A DNA stretch of 64,000 bases, from the NCBI RefSeq assembly GCF_003286085.1, contig NW_020825321.1:1550001-1614000 (forward strand), in the 5' to 3' direction. Under the pieces are notes generated by a model. That model was not told the DNA's origin and did no database searches. It saw only the letters and a program-made list of their open reading frames with translations. The stretch comes from Drosophila persimilis (Eukaryota; Arthropoda; Insecta; Diptera; Drosophilidae). Positions 19,078 through 31,091 of the stretch are shown here, in pieces. Each line of letters opens with the position of its first letter. The stretch's first letter is position 1. A program made the position numbers and the translations under genes.

Positions 19078-22061
19078 CAACTACAGCTACTAATTAATAG
19101 AAAGGTGTGTAAGGATTAATAATTTAATAAGAGGAAGAGAATTAGTGTTGGATATAATATGGTAGAGGGAATTATAATCCGAGCATAAGACCCTAAACGG
19201 TTCATGCAAGGAATAATTCGATCTACAAAGTGGAAGGAACAACGGTATAAAATTTCTAGTCAGTCTAATAGGAATAAAAATAATAGGAGTAAAAAGTTTT
19301 TCTGTACTGATTCTATACGGTCCTGGTGTACTTTGTACTGAGGGCATTCTAAGATCGGACGAACAAAAGAGGTATAGAGAGTCTTTGTTATATAGGGGTC
19401 GTCAAATTCCTTTGACCACCTCTTTATAAACCCAAGCACGCCCATGGCCTTATTTACCATGGTAGAAATGTGTTCGGAAAACTTTAACTTGGGGTTTAAC
19501 ATGATCTGGGTTTTAGATCATCCACCAGGGTAATTCTCTCAAGGGAACCAACAAAGGGCTAGAACGATGAAATGTCATAACTTTGCGCTTTGAGGCATTA
19601 AGGTGTAACAAGTTTGCACAAAACCATGACTGAAAGTTACTGAGATCGGATTGCAAGCGAGAATGAAATGAAATGTCCTTATACTGGACACACCGTTTAA
19701 CATCATCCGCATACAAAGGTACTCGAGAGTATGTTAATACCGAAGGCAAGTCATTAATAAAGAGTGTGTAGAGTAAGGGGCCTAGATGGCTGCCTTGTGG
19801 TACTCCAGAAGAAACCTTTACTGGTAAAGAGAGTGGGTTTTTGAAGAGGACTCTTTGAGACCTAGAACAAAGATAGCTACAAATCCATCTCAGGAGGTTG
19901 GGCGGAAACCATAAAAGGTCAAGTTTATGTGCTAATGCTTTACTAAAGTCGGTGTAAATAACATCCGTCTGTAAGTTACCTTGAAAACCTTTAATAATGA
20001 AAGAGGTAAACTCTAACAAGTTCGTGGTGGTTGATCGCCGCCTTATAAATCCATGCTGAGTTGGAGATATAAGTGACTTGCAGAGATGTTGCAAGTGCGG
20101 AGTTAAAACCTTCTCAAACATTTTGGGAATAGCGGATAACTTTGCTATACCTCTATAATTTTTTGCATCAGACTTGCTACCTTTTTTATAGAGAGGAATT
20201 ATGAACGATTCCTTCCAGATTGGGGGGAAGCAATCCATGGACAGGGTGAATAGTTTAAGCAAAGGTCCACACAGAGCCTCGGCGCAGTACCTGAGTACAC
20301 AACCTGGAACCCCGTCTGGACCCAGTTAAAACACCGGCTTAACTAGTCGAAGATCATGAAGTAGGGAATATTCATTTAACAATTCATTCGACCTCGGTAA
20401 TCCGTATGGGTACGGTTGACCAGAATAGCTCTCCTCAGAATAGGTGGTTTGGAAAAACTGGGCAAAAAGATCGGCCATTGCCTGATCATTATTTGCCGAC
20501 GTATTACAAAATGATAGCGAGGATGGGTGTGCGGACGTTCTACGCTTATTGTTTACGAAGCAGTAAAGCTGTTTAGGGTACTGAGAAAAACGTGTCCTGC
20601 ATCGAGATAGGTAGTTCTTATAGCATTGAGCATTAAGAACTGAAAAGTTTGACCGAGCTACTACATAACGAGAGTAAGAAGTAGGAGAGCCCACTTTTTG
20701 AAATTTTTTATAAAGTCTTGATTTTAAGTTTTTTAGACTGGATAACTCTTTGGTTAACCAAGGGGGTTTTCCAGATCTAATCGGACAAGAAAGCGGGACA
20801 CAAGAATCAAAAAATGCTCTTGGCGCATTGTAAAAAATATTTGTGCCTTTTGTGACATCAGTGCACAAGTACAAAGCGGACCAATCAAAATCCCTAATTA
20901 GGTTATTAAGCTTCGCAAACTCGGCTTTACGAAAGCAGCGGACACGTTCAGGTAGTCTACTCGACCGATCCAATACAGTTGGTCCTATATCTAGCGACAC
21001 CTCGAAAGTCGGGTTAACAACACTATGGTCGGATCCGATACAAAGCATAGATCAAGCAATCGACCCAAGGAATTTTTCACATGATTGACTTGAGACAGGG
21101 ACAGGTCAAGCAAGCTGTGAACAAAGTCATGTCGTGACATGGGCACTAGGATACTAGACTCGTTTACCGAAGACCAAACAGTTCCTGGCAAGGAATATCA
21201 GATAGCGAGGAAGAAACAGCGGTTAAAGCGGACAAGTGCTGCTCATAAATTGAAATATCCGAAGAAGGTGGGATATACGAGCAAGTAATGAATATAGCGA
21301 AAGCGGGAAGAATCAGTTTTACACACAGGAATTCCAGTTCCTGTTGAACTTGGACTGTGAAGTGTTCTGACGTGAAGTAAGAGTCCACTGCAATTAGAAC
21401 CCCTCCTGCACGTCGAGACGAACGGTCCTTTCTTAAAGTTGTGTACCGACCTGCCGAAACCTCGCAACTAAGACTGTCCGGCTTTTACCAGGTTTCAGTA
21501 AACACAATAACGTGGGAAGCAAATGCAACACTATCCCGGAAAAGAATTCTGAGCTTACTACGCAAGCCTCTTACATTCCGATAGGTTACTAAAAGAGAAG
21601 ATAGTTTTTTGGAAAGGTGGAAGCAAGACGGGAAGTTGGGGAAGAGGAAGTTGACGTTGAGGGTGTCACACTGGAAAGAGTTGGAAGGGATATGGGGGGC
21701 CTATTCTTCTTCTTAGCCTTAAACTCCTTCACCACCAAATGCTCCGGCCAAAATTTGGCGGAGCAAATGGTGTCAAATTGAGTTGGGGAGATGCCTTTCT
21801 TAAACGAGGCTATCTCCCTGGCATAAGAGAAGTTAAATTTCTCCACCTTTAAACCCACGGCTTTTATTTTGCTTTGAATAAAAGCAATTACATCATTAGA
21901 TGTGAGGTCAGGGGCCAGACGTGAAACATAAACTTGTCGTTTTGGTGGGACTCCCACCAGTGGATTAGTCACCACAGGCCTAGTACCTGTGGTGGCAATA
22001 TCCGGAGGTCCGGAACGTCTATTTACTGGTGGGATCGGGATAGACGGGACAACTAGCGAAC
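19078..22061 (-). pseudogene. Degraded CR1-like element, unit 2
   Basis: Copy of 11340-14198 with the same short deletions, continuing about 125 bases further into ORF1 (to about 22061, where ctagcgaac ends the match with 45900-45925). An 11-bp stretch at 20816-20826 is inverted relative to unit 1 and to the complete element, changing ALGTF to APRAF. The C-terminal ORF1 frame is 21589-21975. Confidence 0.9.
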
Positions 22062-22338
22062 ACTGCTTGTAGCAGTGATATATATCACAGAAGTCCGGAG
22101 ATAAAATGTCGTTGCTCTAGCTCTTATAGTCTTTGAGCACTAGGCGCTGAAGGGGATGTACAGACGGATATACGGACGGACGGACAGACAGACAGGGCTC
22201 AATCGACTCGGCAATTGGTGCTGATCAAGAATATATACGCTTTATGGGGTCGGAAACGATTCCTTCTGGACGTTACACACATCCACTTTTACCACAAATC
22301 GAATATACCCCAATACTCATTTTGAGTATCGGGTATAA
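22062..22338. mobile_element. DINE-1/INE-1-like short repeat (non-autonomous Helitron)
   Basis: The stretch contains the blocks gatcaagaatatatac, tatggggtcggaaacg and ccttctggacgttacac, and ends with a small palindrome around tactcattttgagta followed by tcgggtata. I recognise this set of blocks from the abundant DINE-1/INE-1 repeats of drosophilids. A GACG/GACA simple run (about 22166-22195) precedes it. It has no coding capacity. The assignment rests on memory of the consensus, not on a search. Confidence 0.6.
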
Positions 22339-22340
22339 TA

Positions 22341-22665
22341 ACCAACTATACCGATAGTCATGTTATAACCATTCATACTAAAACAGGCAAACTAACCTCA
22401 GAACACACAAAACGAATTCATGTCATTCAACACTAATAAAACAAACTCTAGACCAAACTCTTTGGTACATCAAAAAATATCTAAAATATAATGATTTTTA
22501 CAATACGTTGAACCATGAAATAAACCAAACTTACATTATATTAAATACACTTACACCCATTCGACACAGTAGATCTATAGATATGATCGGCACGGCATGG
22601 AAATATATAGCCGGAGGTCCCGATCATGAGGATCTATATATGATCCAAAATAATCTTAATGTTAT
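22341..22665 (+). pseudogene. Errantivirus env fragment, upstream part
   Basis: The plus-strand frame at about 22508-22665 contains GTAWKYIAGGPDHEDLYMI, which resembles the region just after the cleavage site of errantivirus (insect endogenous retrovirus) envelope proteins. The residues before it (RHSR) sit where a furin-type site normally lies. The fragment ends at 22665 where a BEL LTR begins, and its frame resumes at 35620 beyond the BEL array. The env gene is incomplete at its 5' side and broken. No functional envelope protein can come from it. Confidence 0.65.
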
Positions 22666-23141
22666 TGTTGACACAACGAGCTTTTTCGCTGACTATAATT
22701 GTTCAAGAATTTCACAAATTAATAATTTCAGAAACGTTATATATTTTATTATAGGTGATTTCTGTGTTGAGAGTGGCCGAAGATGCCAGAACCTTTTACA
22801 ATAGTATTAGAGAGTGATACACTTGGATGAGGCAAGCGAGCCGATCTCGAGCCAAAGTAATAGATTGGGGACAAAAATTAGCTGTTCTCCAACAATATCA
22901 AGCGGTAACTGCCAGAGCAGGCGCAGCTGCTGACGGTTTAGCGACGGCATACGAAAGAAAAGATAACAAGATCGATCATAGATAAAGAATAGATGATTAA
23001 ATGAGAGCATATTGCTGAGCGAGCATAGATCAAGCTACGCTTACGTTACGTTAGTTTAGTATAATGACCAAAATGGAGAGAAGTGAATTGATAGGCAATA
23101 GAAAGATGGTACAAAATTTACAGCCGGGCCTCGCCCGAACA
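22666..23141 (-). repeat. Left outer LTR of BEL array (3' LTR, 476 bp)
   Basis: Starts TGTTGACAC and ends CCCGAACA. The next bases form, on the minus strand, a G-rich polypurine tract. It differs from the other two LTRs in its left half (for example an extra stretch near 22680) and agrees with the middle LTR in its right half. Confidence 0.9.
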
Positions 23142-24493
23142 TACTCCCCCCGTGGAAGGATCCATGCCTATCACCTCATCTCGTAGAGGCAATAGACATC
23201 ATTTTGCAAGTGCTCTTCGGCTGACACCTGTAGCCATCCTGATCAAGGCGACTCGAGATACGCCATCAGCTCCTGGGATGAGCTCGAGGACTCTCGCTAA
23301 AGGCCACTTCAGAGAAGGGAAGTTCTTGTCCTTAACAAGAACGACACCATTGACGTGAAGCTCAGGATTCCGGGTGCGCCACTTCGTTCTTTCTTGAAGA
23401 CTGGTTAAATAAGATAGTCACCAGCAAGACCAAAAGATTTGCTGAAGCTGTGTGACCTTCTGCCAACGGTCCAAGCGATCGACGTTTAAATGAACCAAGT
23501 CTGGCTCCAAGAAGGTTGTGATAGGGGCGCCAACCAGAAAATGCTGGGCGTGAGTACATCGAGATCTGCAGGGTTCTCTGTAAGAGGAAACAATGGCCTT
23601 GAATTAATGATTGCACAGATATTACACGCGAGAGTGCGCAGCTCATCAAATCCAAAAAGCGAGGATCCAAGGGCACGTCGAAGATGATATTTAGCGAGCT
23701 TGACTGACGCCTCGCACAATCCTCCAAAATTTGGCGATCTAGGGGGAATGAAACGCCAGTCGATGCAATCGTCGAGACAAGCTTGATGCACGGCCTCTGT
23801 ATGACTGCCGCTTAGGAATAGCGACTTAAGTTCCGCTAGCTCGTTCCGAGCTCCAACAAAATTTGTGGCATTATCTGACCAAATACGAATCGGTCTTCCA
23901 CGGGTGCAAATAAAACGGCGAAGAGCAGAGAGGAACGCAGACGTTGAAAGATCCTTCACAAGCTCGATGTGAACCGCCTTAGTGGAGAAACATATAAAAA
24001 TGCTCATGTAGCACATTAGTGGGGGCCGTTTTCGAACTTCTGATTTATACAGGAACGGACCGCAATAGTCAACGCCGGTAACTTAAAATGCACGAGATTC
24101 GCTAGCTCTGTCCACCGGAAGATCTGCCATTATTTGCTCTAGAGTTCGAGGCTTCACTCTAAAGCATCTGACACACTTTTGGATTACGTGTGCTACGGTC
24201 TTTCGGCCACAGATTGGCCAATACGTTTGAGGAATGATGGCTAATAGCGACTGGGGTCCAGCGTGAAGGTGTTTTTCGTGTAAGTGCCGTATCAGAGCAG
24301 AAGTGATGGAATGATTCCTGGGCAATATTATGGGATTATTAATATTAAGACGCCCTCCAACTCGAAGCAAGCCGCAATCATCTTAAACTGGCGAAAGCGA
24401 GGCGATTGAGCTTGAAGCCTTGATGTCCTTTCGGGTTTCCAGGGCTCTTATTTCAGTAGATAGACGAGAATGCTAAGTAAGGCGAAGAAGCAG
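23142..24493 (-). pseudogene. BEL array copy a: integrase, broken
   Basis: Minus-strand reading: zinc-binding region with RNHSITSALIRHLHEKHLHAG and CVRCFRVKP (24083-24370); integrase core with STKAVHIELVKDL, IWSDNATNFVG and PNFGGLCEASVKLAK (23486-24016); and the C-terminal tail (down to about 23150, including the stretch before the polypurine tract). Stops and frame changes at about 24016-24083 and 23490-23730 break it. FGGLCE shows a cysteine where FGGLWE is usual. Continuity with upstream pol is cut at 24493 by a solo LTR. Confidence 0.85.
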
Positions 24494-24863
24494 TGTAGTA
24501 TGTGCATATATTGAGGGTACACTGTACCCATCGGCTAAGCATAAATATATCAGCAACACATTGTTGCACAATACACAACCAAAACCATTTCAAGTGTGCG
24601 TGCAATATGATCGCCGCTTATGAGCTAAGCTAAGTCAGCATTCCCACACTGACCACTTGTAGCATATACATATATATACACATATGTACTCCCGATTATG
24701 CTGATAAGACAAAATATGTATGAAGCCGCTCCGCTGTTGGTGAAACCGGCAACGCAGCTATGCGGTCTTAGCTATAAGAATATATTCAATAAAGACATTC
24801 GAAAAACTAAAGTCAAACGGCACAGAAGTACCAGTGTAATAATTATAATATTGACATATTACA
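24494..24863 (+). mobile_element. Solo LTR, mdg1/412-like, with 4-bp TSD GCAG (copy a)
   Basis: A 370-bp block starting TGTAGTATGTGCATATAT and ending ATATTACA interrupts the BEL pol frame. The start matches what I remember of the 412 LTR. The bases GCAG occur on both sides (24490-24493 and 24864-24867), giving the 4-bp target duplication typical of that group. When the block is removed the BEL coding sequence on both sides joins. It contains AATAAA near 24788. The internal part of the element has been lost, presumably by recombination between its own LTRs. Confidence 0.82.
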
Positions 24864-25690
24864 GCAGTTCGGTTCCCAAACGCAAGTCCTCCACAGTTAT
24901 TCGATATTTTCGTTGATGAATGAACTTGCATAAATACGCAAAAATTGGTTGCAGCTTGGGAATGGAATTTACAAACTTTAATTCTTCCACCAAATATCTT
25001 GACGCGCAGTTTGTAATTTGTATGGTTTTTCGTGCCTCCAATACTGGCTCTGGAAGAGCAGGCGTACTTGGCCATTGATCCTTACCGGCTGTCAAGTATG
25101 AAGGTCCATACTTCCAAAGATGAGAATTGATGAGCTCAGCTGGTACTGATCCTCGAGAAAGCATATCGGCAGGGTTTAGATCAGTTGGCACCAGCAGACA
25201 AGACATTCCAAATGTGAGTTCCTGAATAACAGAAAGTCTATTAGCGACAAGTACATTGTAGTTGGATGGTTGATTCTTGATCCAAGCCAAAACGACTGTG
25301 GAGTCACACTAGCAATAATGAGAGCAATTGAAGTTCATCAAAGACACTTCATGCATAAGCTGGGCGAGTAGCGCTGCACCACATAATTCCAACTTGGGTA
25401 TTGTGATAGTCTTCAGTGGCGCTACACGAGATCTGGAAGATAGAAGATTTGGCTTGACTCCATTGTCGCCTTGCGAAACAGCGTAGATGCAAGCTCCATA
25501 AGCATAAAAAAATCCATGCATTTCAAGGTTGCTGCTTCGAAGAAACGATAGGCGCGGGAAAGAAATTTATTGCATAGAGTCAAACTGCTGAATAAAGTTG
25601 ATCCAAGTTGTGCGTAATAAGACTGGCAGACTTTCATCCCAATGAAGCTTTTCTTTCCACAGCTGCTGTAGAAATATTTTTACTTTGGTA
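24864..25690 (-). pseudogene. BEL array copy a: RNase H region, broken
   Basis: Minus-strand frames carry the A17/RNase H part: KTITIPKLELCGAALLAQL (25309-25521), then WIKNQPSNYNVLVANRLSVI, LNPADMLSRG and LWKYGPSYL (24864-25290). A stop near 25305 and frame changes near 25420-25520 and 25690 separate the parts. It is the region between RT and integrase in BEL/Pao polyproteins. Confidence 0.83.
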
Positions 25691-25701
25691 ATTACTGCTA
25701 A

Positions 25702-27799
25702 TTACCCTATAAGTCCGAGTGGATCATAAAATCGTGCAATAGTTGACAATACGACTCGCTTAGTTGGTTTCGAAGGGACTTGATTGGGACAGAATGAAAA
25801 TAATAGCTCATCCGAAGTAGGATTCCATGCTAAACCTAGCATCTTATTTACATCGCTGCCATCGGTAATTTTAACAAATGTTTCCCTATCTTCACTGGGT
25901 GTTTGATCGAGTACAGATGTATCGTTGGAACACCATTTCCTGATTTTGAAATTTCCTTTGGCTAAGAGTCCTGACACCTGGCGAATTATTTCCAGCACCT
26001 CATTTGTAGTATCTCCCCCCGTTAGCAAATCATCCACGTAAAAGTCCCGCAGCACAACTTCAGAGCCAATTGGATATGACGAACTCTCATCTGCCGCTAG
26101 TTGGTGCATAGAACGGACGGCCAGAAATGCTGCTGGTTTCGTTCCATAGGTCACGGTATCCAGCTGGAATGTTCTTAGCTCCTCGAGGGGTGAGTCACGC
26201 CACAGTATGCACTGCAGAAAACTATCTTAAGGCGAGACACGGACGCATCTATACATTTTACAAATGTCACCAGTCAATGCTATGCGAACGGTACGACATC
26301 GAAGAAGAGTCGTAACAAACTTCGGCTGAATTGTTGGGCCTGACATCAATACATCGTTGAGGGAATATCCTCTAGATGTACAAGCGGATTCGTCGAAAAC
26401 TACTCGGAGTTTTGTGGTGGTTTTGTCTTCTCTTAAGACGCAGTGATGAGGAAGAACAAATTTGTATTGTTTAAGTGCGTCACCTTTGACAGGGGACATG
26501 TGATTCAAATCGACGTATTCCTTTATAAATGCGGCGTATTGGGCCTTGAGAAGTGGTTTGCGAACCAACTTGCGCTCTAGATTGAGGAATCTGCGATAGG
26601 CTTGTTGATAAGAATCTCCAAAAAGACTGTCACTCAGCTTTAAAGGCAATTGAACGCAGTACTCGCCACTTGGAAGCCGAGCGCAATGTGTTTTGAAATG
26701 TTCCTCGCAAGCAATTTCCTCCTTTGTTGCTTCTGTAGCGGGACCGTGGCAGTTTTCCACTTCCCAGAACATTCGCACTAGCTCATCCAAGCCAACGGTA
26801 GGCGTTTGACTCAATTCCGTCGAACTAGAGGCAGCTAGGAGCACTGAGCTGTGGGAGTAATGACCTCCACCTGTGACAACCCAGCCGAGACGGGTTTTTT
26901 GTATTATAGGAAGTCCCCTCTCCAATTTGATCTGTCCAACGCATAAAATGACGTAAAATAAGCTGGCTCCAATAAGTACATCGATGCGCTGAGATTTGTT
27001 GAAGTGTGGGTCAGCAAGGCTGATATTGAATGGCATTTCCCATTTGGATACATCAAATGAAGAAGCAGGCTGGTTTCCTGTAATACGTGGATCAACGAGA
27101 GCTGTGTGAACCTTCCGTGTGAAATGCAGAATCAGCGCCGATACCGGATAATGATACCGAGCCTTTGGCTCGTTTCAGCTGAAGCTTCTGAGCAAAGCGA
27201 GAGGTTATTAAATTAATCTGAGAGCCTGAATCCAGAAAAGCCCGGAAAGGAAGAAGATCACCAAATCGACTCTTTATCATAATGACTGTCGTGGCTAGAA
27301 GCACTACGTCTGAGCTAAGATTCTGAGCAGGAGGCGAGCATGGTGATGAAGCGGCAACAAGAGAACTTGAAAGATTGGGGCCTGAGCATGAGTCTGTCTG
27401 AATAGGAGACGTAGTAGCGTTTGCAGGTTCCGTGTTAACTGACGTAGGCAGCGGATTGTTGATGTGTAAAAGGGTATGATGCTTTTCACCGCATGTGCGA
27501 CAAGAGTTTGAACTGCAGGAGGTATTCCGATGTGCCTTCTTCAAACAGTTGAAGCAAACTCTAAGCTTCCTTGCCTCTCTAAGACGCAAAGATGGCGAAA
27601 GGTTTCCAAAGCAAGTGCAGCTGTAAATGTTATGCCCTTTATTATCATAGAATACGCATTCCAATACGATTGTATTTGTAGAACCAAGACTGTGTTTTGA
27701 ATGAGTGATTCGTTTATGTTTTCCAACCTGACTGCTATGGGTTTGAATCAACATAGCTTGATCCATGGTCTCCATGGCTTGACATCTCCTCTCTCCCAT
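25702..27799 (-). pseudogene. BEL array copy a: zinc knuckles, protease and RT, broken
   Basis: 27092-27799 holds three cysteine-rich knuckles (the second CFNCLKKAHRNTSC, the third CRTCGEKHHTLLH) and the protease motif FLDSGSQINLI. 26227-27036 holds DVLIGASLFY, TRLGWVVTGG and the first part of RT (LRVVFDESA, GYSLNDVLMSGP, GDICKMYRCVRV). 25702-26154 holds TYGTKPAAFLAVR, the catalytic DFYVDDLL and ARFYDPLGL. A stop at about 26227 splits RT just before the catalytic region, and frames shift around 27040-27095. The gene was functional in an ancestor. Confidence 0.87.
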
Positions 27800-28648
27800 G
27801 TTGGTATGATGTTAGGGGGCGACAGCTCCTCCCATTTGGTCCTGGTATCAGAGTCGAGATACTTGTATGTGGAGTGAACGATGATGCATCCTGCTATTTC
27901 CTCCATGGTACCCATCGAACTAAGCGCTCTCATGTGAGAATGAAGCTTGTCCGATAAAGTACGTAGCTTTGTAGTTGACCCATCTTCAACCTTCTCATGT
28001 CTCAGAATATCAGCGACGTGTGCCTGAAAGATCAAACGTTTATTATTGAAACGATTGTTTCAAATGTCTAATGCAATATCATAATTGCTCTCCAATACTT
28101 CCAAAGAGCGAACAGCCTCCAAGGCAGGTCCATCCAAACATGAGCGTAGGTGCTGGAATTTCTCAATCTTTGATAGAACTCCTGATCTATTACTGTGCTA
28201 AACATCGAGTGAAAGTCTGCCCACTCAGTATAACCTCCACGGACAGTGGGAAGTTTAATGTCAGGAATATGATATCGTGACCGTATGTTTCCTGAGGCAG
28301 CAACGTTGAGCTCGGGTCGTATCGTTGAGTGATATGGCATGTTCTGGGTAGTTCTGCGGAGTGCTGAGCGACTACGAACTTCGATTTCCATAGCCAAATC
28401 CTCAAAATTGTTGCTTAGGTCGCTGCCAATTTCGTTCACATCAAGCTCTTCCAAATTGTAATGAGTAACGTTAAATGAGTCGGACATTTTTTCCAAGAAT
28501 TTTAAATGAACACTTAGCGCATCTTCATTGATTGGGTTTTTTTCATCACTCAATATCGTATCTCGAAGTAAAACGGCTTTGTTGTATATTGTTCCTTTCG
28601 TTTGTAAAAAGACACCCTGTTTTCCGGCAAGTCATTGGACTCATCCAT
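27800..28648 (-). pseudogene. BEL array copy a: gag, broken
   Basis: An ATG at 28648 starts a short frame (MDESNDLPENRVSF) similar to the gag start of element J. The frame then shifts, and the following reading (28068-28553) carries LEELDVNEIGSDLSNNFEDLA, MPYHSTIR and IPDIKLPTVRGGYTEWADFHSMF, the DUF1759-type Gag core. The rest, FQAHVADILR and AGCIIVHSTYKYLDSDTRTKWEE, is in 27748-28035. At least two frame changes and a deletion in the core break it. Confidence 0.82.
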
Positions 28649-28883
28649 TTTCGACAGGCAGCAGCGAGCAAAGTACAAAGAAGAATCGAAGAACCAACCG
28701 TTTGATTTTTTGGTATGCAAGCGCAAGTGCAGCTAGCCCGAACCCGCTAATGCACGTAGCTGTATTAGTGCTTGTGAGCAAGCACGCGACGAAATGGGAA
28801 TTAACCGTTTCGCGTTCGAACAATTATGTTTAGTGGATAATTTTCACAGTTTATAATTGTTTATTTCCAAATTGTTATTAACG

Positions 28884-28901
28884 ATCACGTCGGGGTCACC
28901 A
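28884..28901 (-). other. Primer-binding site, tRNA-Trp type (copy a)
   Basis: On the minus strand TGGTGACCCCGACGTGAT begins two bases after the LTR. It is complementary to the 3' end of tRNA-Trp as I remember it. The leader between this site and the gag ATG at 28648 has no recognisable content. Confidence 0.78.
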
Positions 28902-28903
28902 AA

Positions 28904-29369
28904 TGTTGAGACAACGCTAACTATAATTTTTGAAGAATTTCACAAATTAATAATTTCAGAAACGTTATAAATTTCACTATAGGTGATTTGTGTGTTGAGG
29001 GTGGCCGAAGATGCCAGAGCCTTTTACAATAGTATTAGAGAGTGATACACTTGGATGAGGCAAGCGAGCCGATCTCGAGCCAAAGTAATAGATTGGGGAC
29101 AAAAATGAGCTGTTCTCCAACAATATAAAGCGGTAACTGCCAGAGCAAGCGCAGCTAATGACGGCTTAGCGACGGCATACGAAAGAAAAGATAACAAGAT
29201 CGATCATAGATAAAGAATAGATGATTAAATGAGAGCATATTGCTGAGCGAGCATAGATCAAGCTACGCTTACGTTACGTTAGTTTAGTATAATGACCAAA
29301 ATGGAGAGAAGTGAATTGATAGGCAATAGAAAGATGGTACAAAATTTACAGCCGGGCCTCGCCCGAACA
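28904..29369 (-). repeat. Middle, shared LTR of BEL array (466 bp), recombinant
   Basis: Starts TGTTGAGAC and ends CCCGAACA. Its left part, up to at least 29165, matches the right outer LTR, while its right part from 29204 on matches the left outer LTR. It serves as 5' LTR of copy a and 3' LTR of copy b. Confidence 0.92.
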
Positions 29370-30721
29370 TACTCCCCCCGTGGAAGGATCCATGCCTATC
29401 ACCTCATCTCGTAGAGGCAATAGACATCATTTTGCAAGTGCTCTTCGGCTGACACCTGTAGCCATCCTGATCAAGGCGACTCGAGATACGCCATCAGCTC
29501 CTGGGATGAGCTCGAGGACTCTCGCTAAAGGCCACTTCAGAGAAGGGAAGTTCTTGTCCTTAACAAGAACGACACCATTGACGTGAAGCTCAGGATTCCG
29601 GGTGCGCCACTTCGTTCTTTCTTGAAGACTGGTTAAATAAGATAGTCACCAGCAAGACCAAAAGATTTGCTGAAGCTGTGTGACCTTCTGCCAACGGTCC
29701 AAGCGATCGACGTTTAAATGAACCAAGTCTGGCTCCAAGAAGGTTGTGATAGGGGCGCCAACCAGAAAATGCTGGGCGTGAGTACATCGAGATCTGCAGG
29801 GTTCTCTGTAAGAGGAAACAATGGCCTTGAATTAATGATTGCACAGATATTACACGCGAGAGTGCGCAGCTCATCAAATCCAAAAAGCGAGGATCCAAGG
29901 GCACGTCGAAGATGATATTTAGCGAGCTTGACTGACGCCTCGCACAATCCTCCAAAATTTGGCGATCTAGGGGGAATGAAACGCCAGTCGATGCAATCGT
30001 CGAGACAAGCTTGATGCACGGCCTCTGTATGACTGCCGCTTAGGAATAGCGACTTAAGTTCCGCTAGCTCGTTCCGAGCTCCAACAAAATTTGTGGCATT
30101 ATCTGACCAAATACGAATCGGTCTTCCACGGGTGCAAATAAAACGGCGAAGAGCAGAGAGGAACGCAGACGTTGAAAGATCCTTCACAAGCTCGATGTGA
30201 ACCGCCTTAGTGGAGAAACATATAAAAATGCTCATGTAGCACATTAGTGGGGGCCGTTTTCGAACTTCTGATTTATACAGGAACGGACCGCAATAGTCAA
30301 CGCCGGTAACTTAAAATGCACGAGATTCGCTAGCTCTGTCCACCGGAAGATCTGCCATTATTTGCTCTAGAGTTCGAGGCTTCACTCTAAAGCATCTGAC
30401 ACACTTTTGGATTACGTGTGCTACGGTCTTTCGGCCACAGATTGGCCAATACGTTTGAGGAATGATGGCTAATAGCGACTGGGGTCCAGCGTGAAGGTGT
30501 TTTTCGTGTAAGTGCCGTATCAGAGCAGAAGTGATGGAATGATTCCTGGGCAATATTATGGGATTATTAATATTAAGACGCCCTCCAACTCGAAGCAAGC
30601 CGCAATCATCTTAAACTGGCGAAAGCGAGGCGATTGAGCTTGAAGCCTTGATGTCCTTTCGGGTTTCCAGGGCTCTTATTTCAGTAGATAGACGAGAATG
30701 CTAAGTAAGGCGAAGAAGCAG
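29370..30721 (-). pseudogene. BEL array copy b: integrase, broken
   Basis: Copy of 23142-24493 at offset 6228 with the same frame breaks: core 29714-30244 and zinc region 30311-30598. I see no difference from copy a. Confidence 0.85.
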
Positions 30722-31091
30722 TGTAGTATGTGCATATATTGAGGGTACACTGTACCCATCGGCTAAGCATAAATATATCAGCAACACATTGTTGCACAAT
30801 ACACAACCAAAACCATTTCAAGTGTGCGTGCAATATGATCGCCGCTTATGAGCTAAGCTAAGTCAGCATTCCCACACTGACCACTTGTAGCATATACATA
30901 TATATACACATATGTACTCCCGATTATGCTGATAAGACAAAATATGTATGAAGCCGCTCCGCTGTTGGTGAAACCGGCAACGCAGCTATGCGGTCTTAGC
31001 TATAAGAATATATTCAATAAAGACATTCGAAAAACTAAAGTCAAACGGCACAGAAGTACCAGTGTAATAATTATAATATTGACATATTACA
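30722..31091 (+). mobile_element. Solo LTR, mdg1/412-like, with TSD GCAG (copy b)
   Basis: Copy of 24494-24863 at offset 6228, in the same position of the BEL pol with the same flanking GCAG. Two independent insertions at the same base are very unlikely, so the solo LTR was there before the array formed. Confidence 0.82.

Larger units (their letters stand above)
14199..21936. repeat. Tandem segmental duplication, unit 2 (7738 bp)
   Basis: Second copy of 6497-14198. It differs by 37 extra bases at about 15335-15372, a G run one base shorter near 17550, substitutions such as those at about 14346, 17854, 21525 and 21810, and an 11-bp inverted segment at 20816-20826. Beyond 21936 the CR1-like ORF1 continues for 125 bases that unit 1 lacks, so this unit carries the original right flank. 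Confidence 0.93.

Noticed and set aside
22166..22195. GACG/GACA run as a CRISPR-like or minisatellite array
   Set aside because: It is a short simple-sequence run of the kind seen in DINE-1-type repeats, with no spacer structure.
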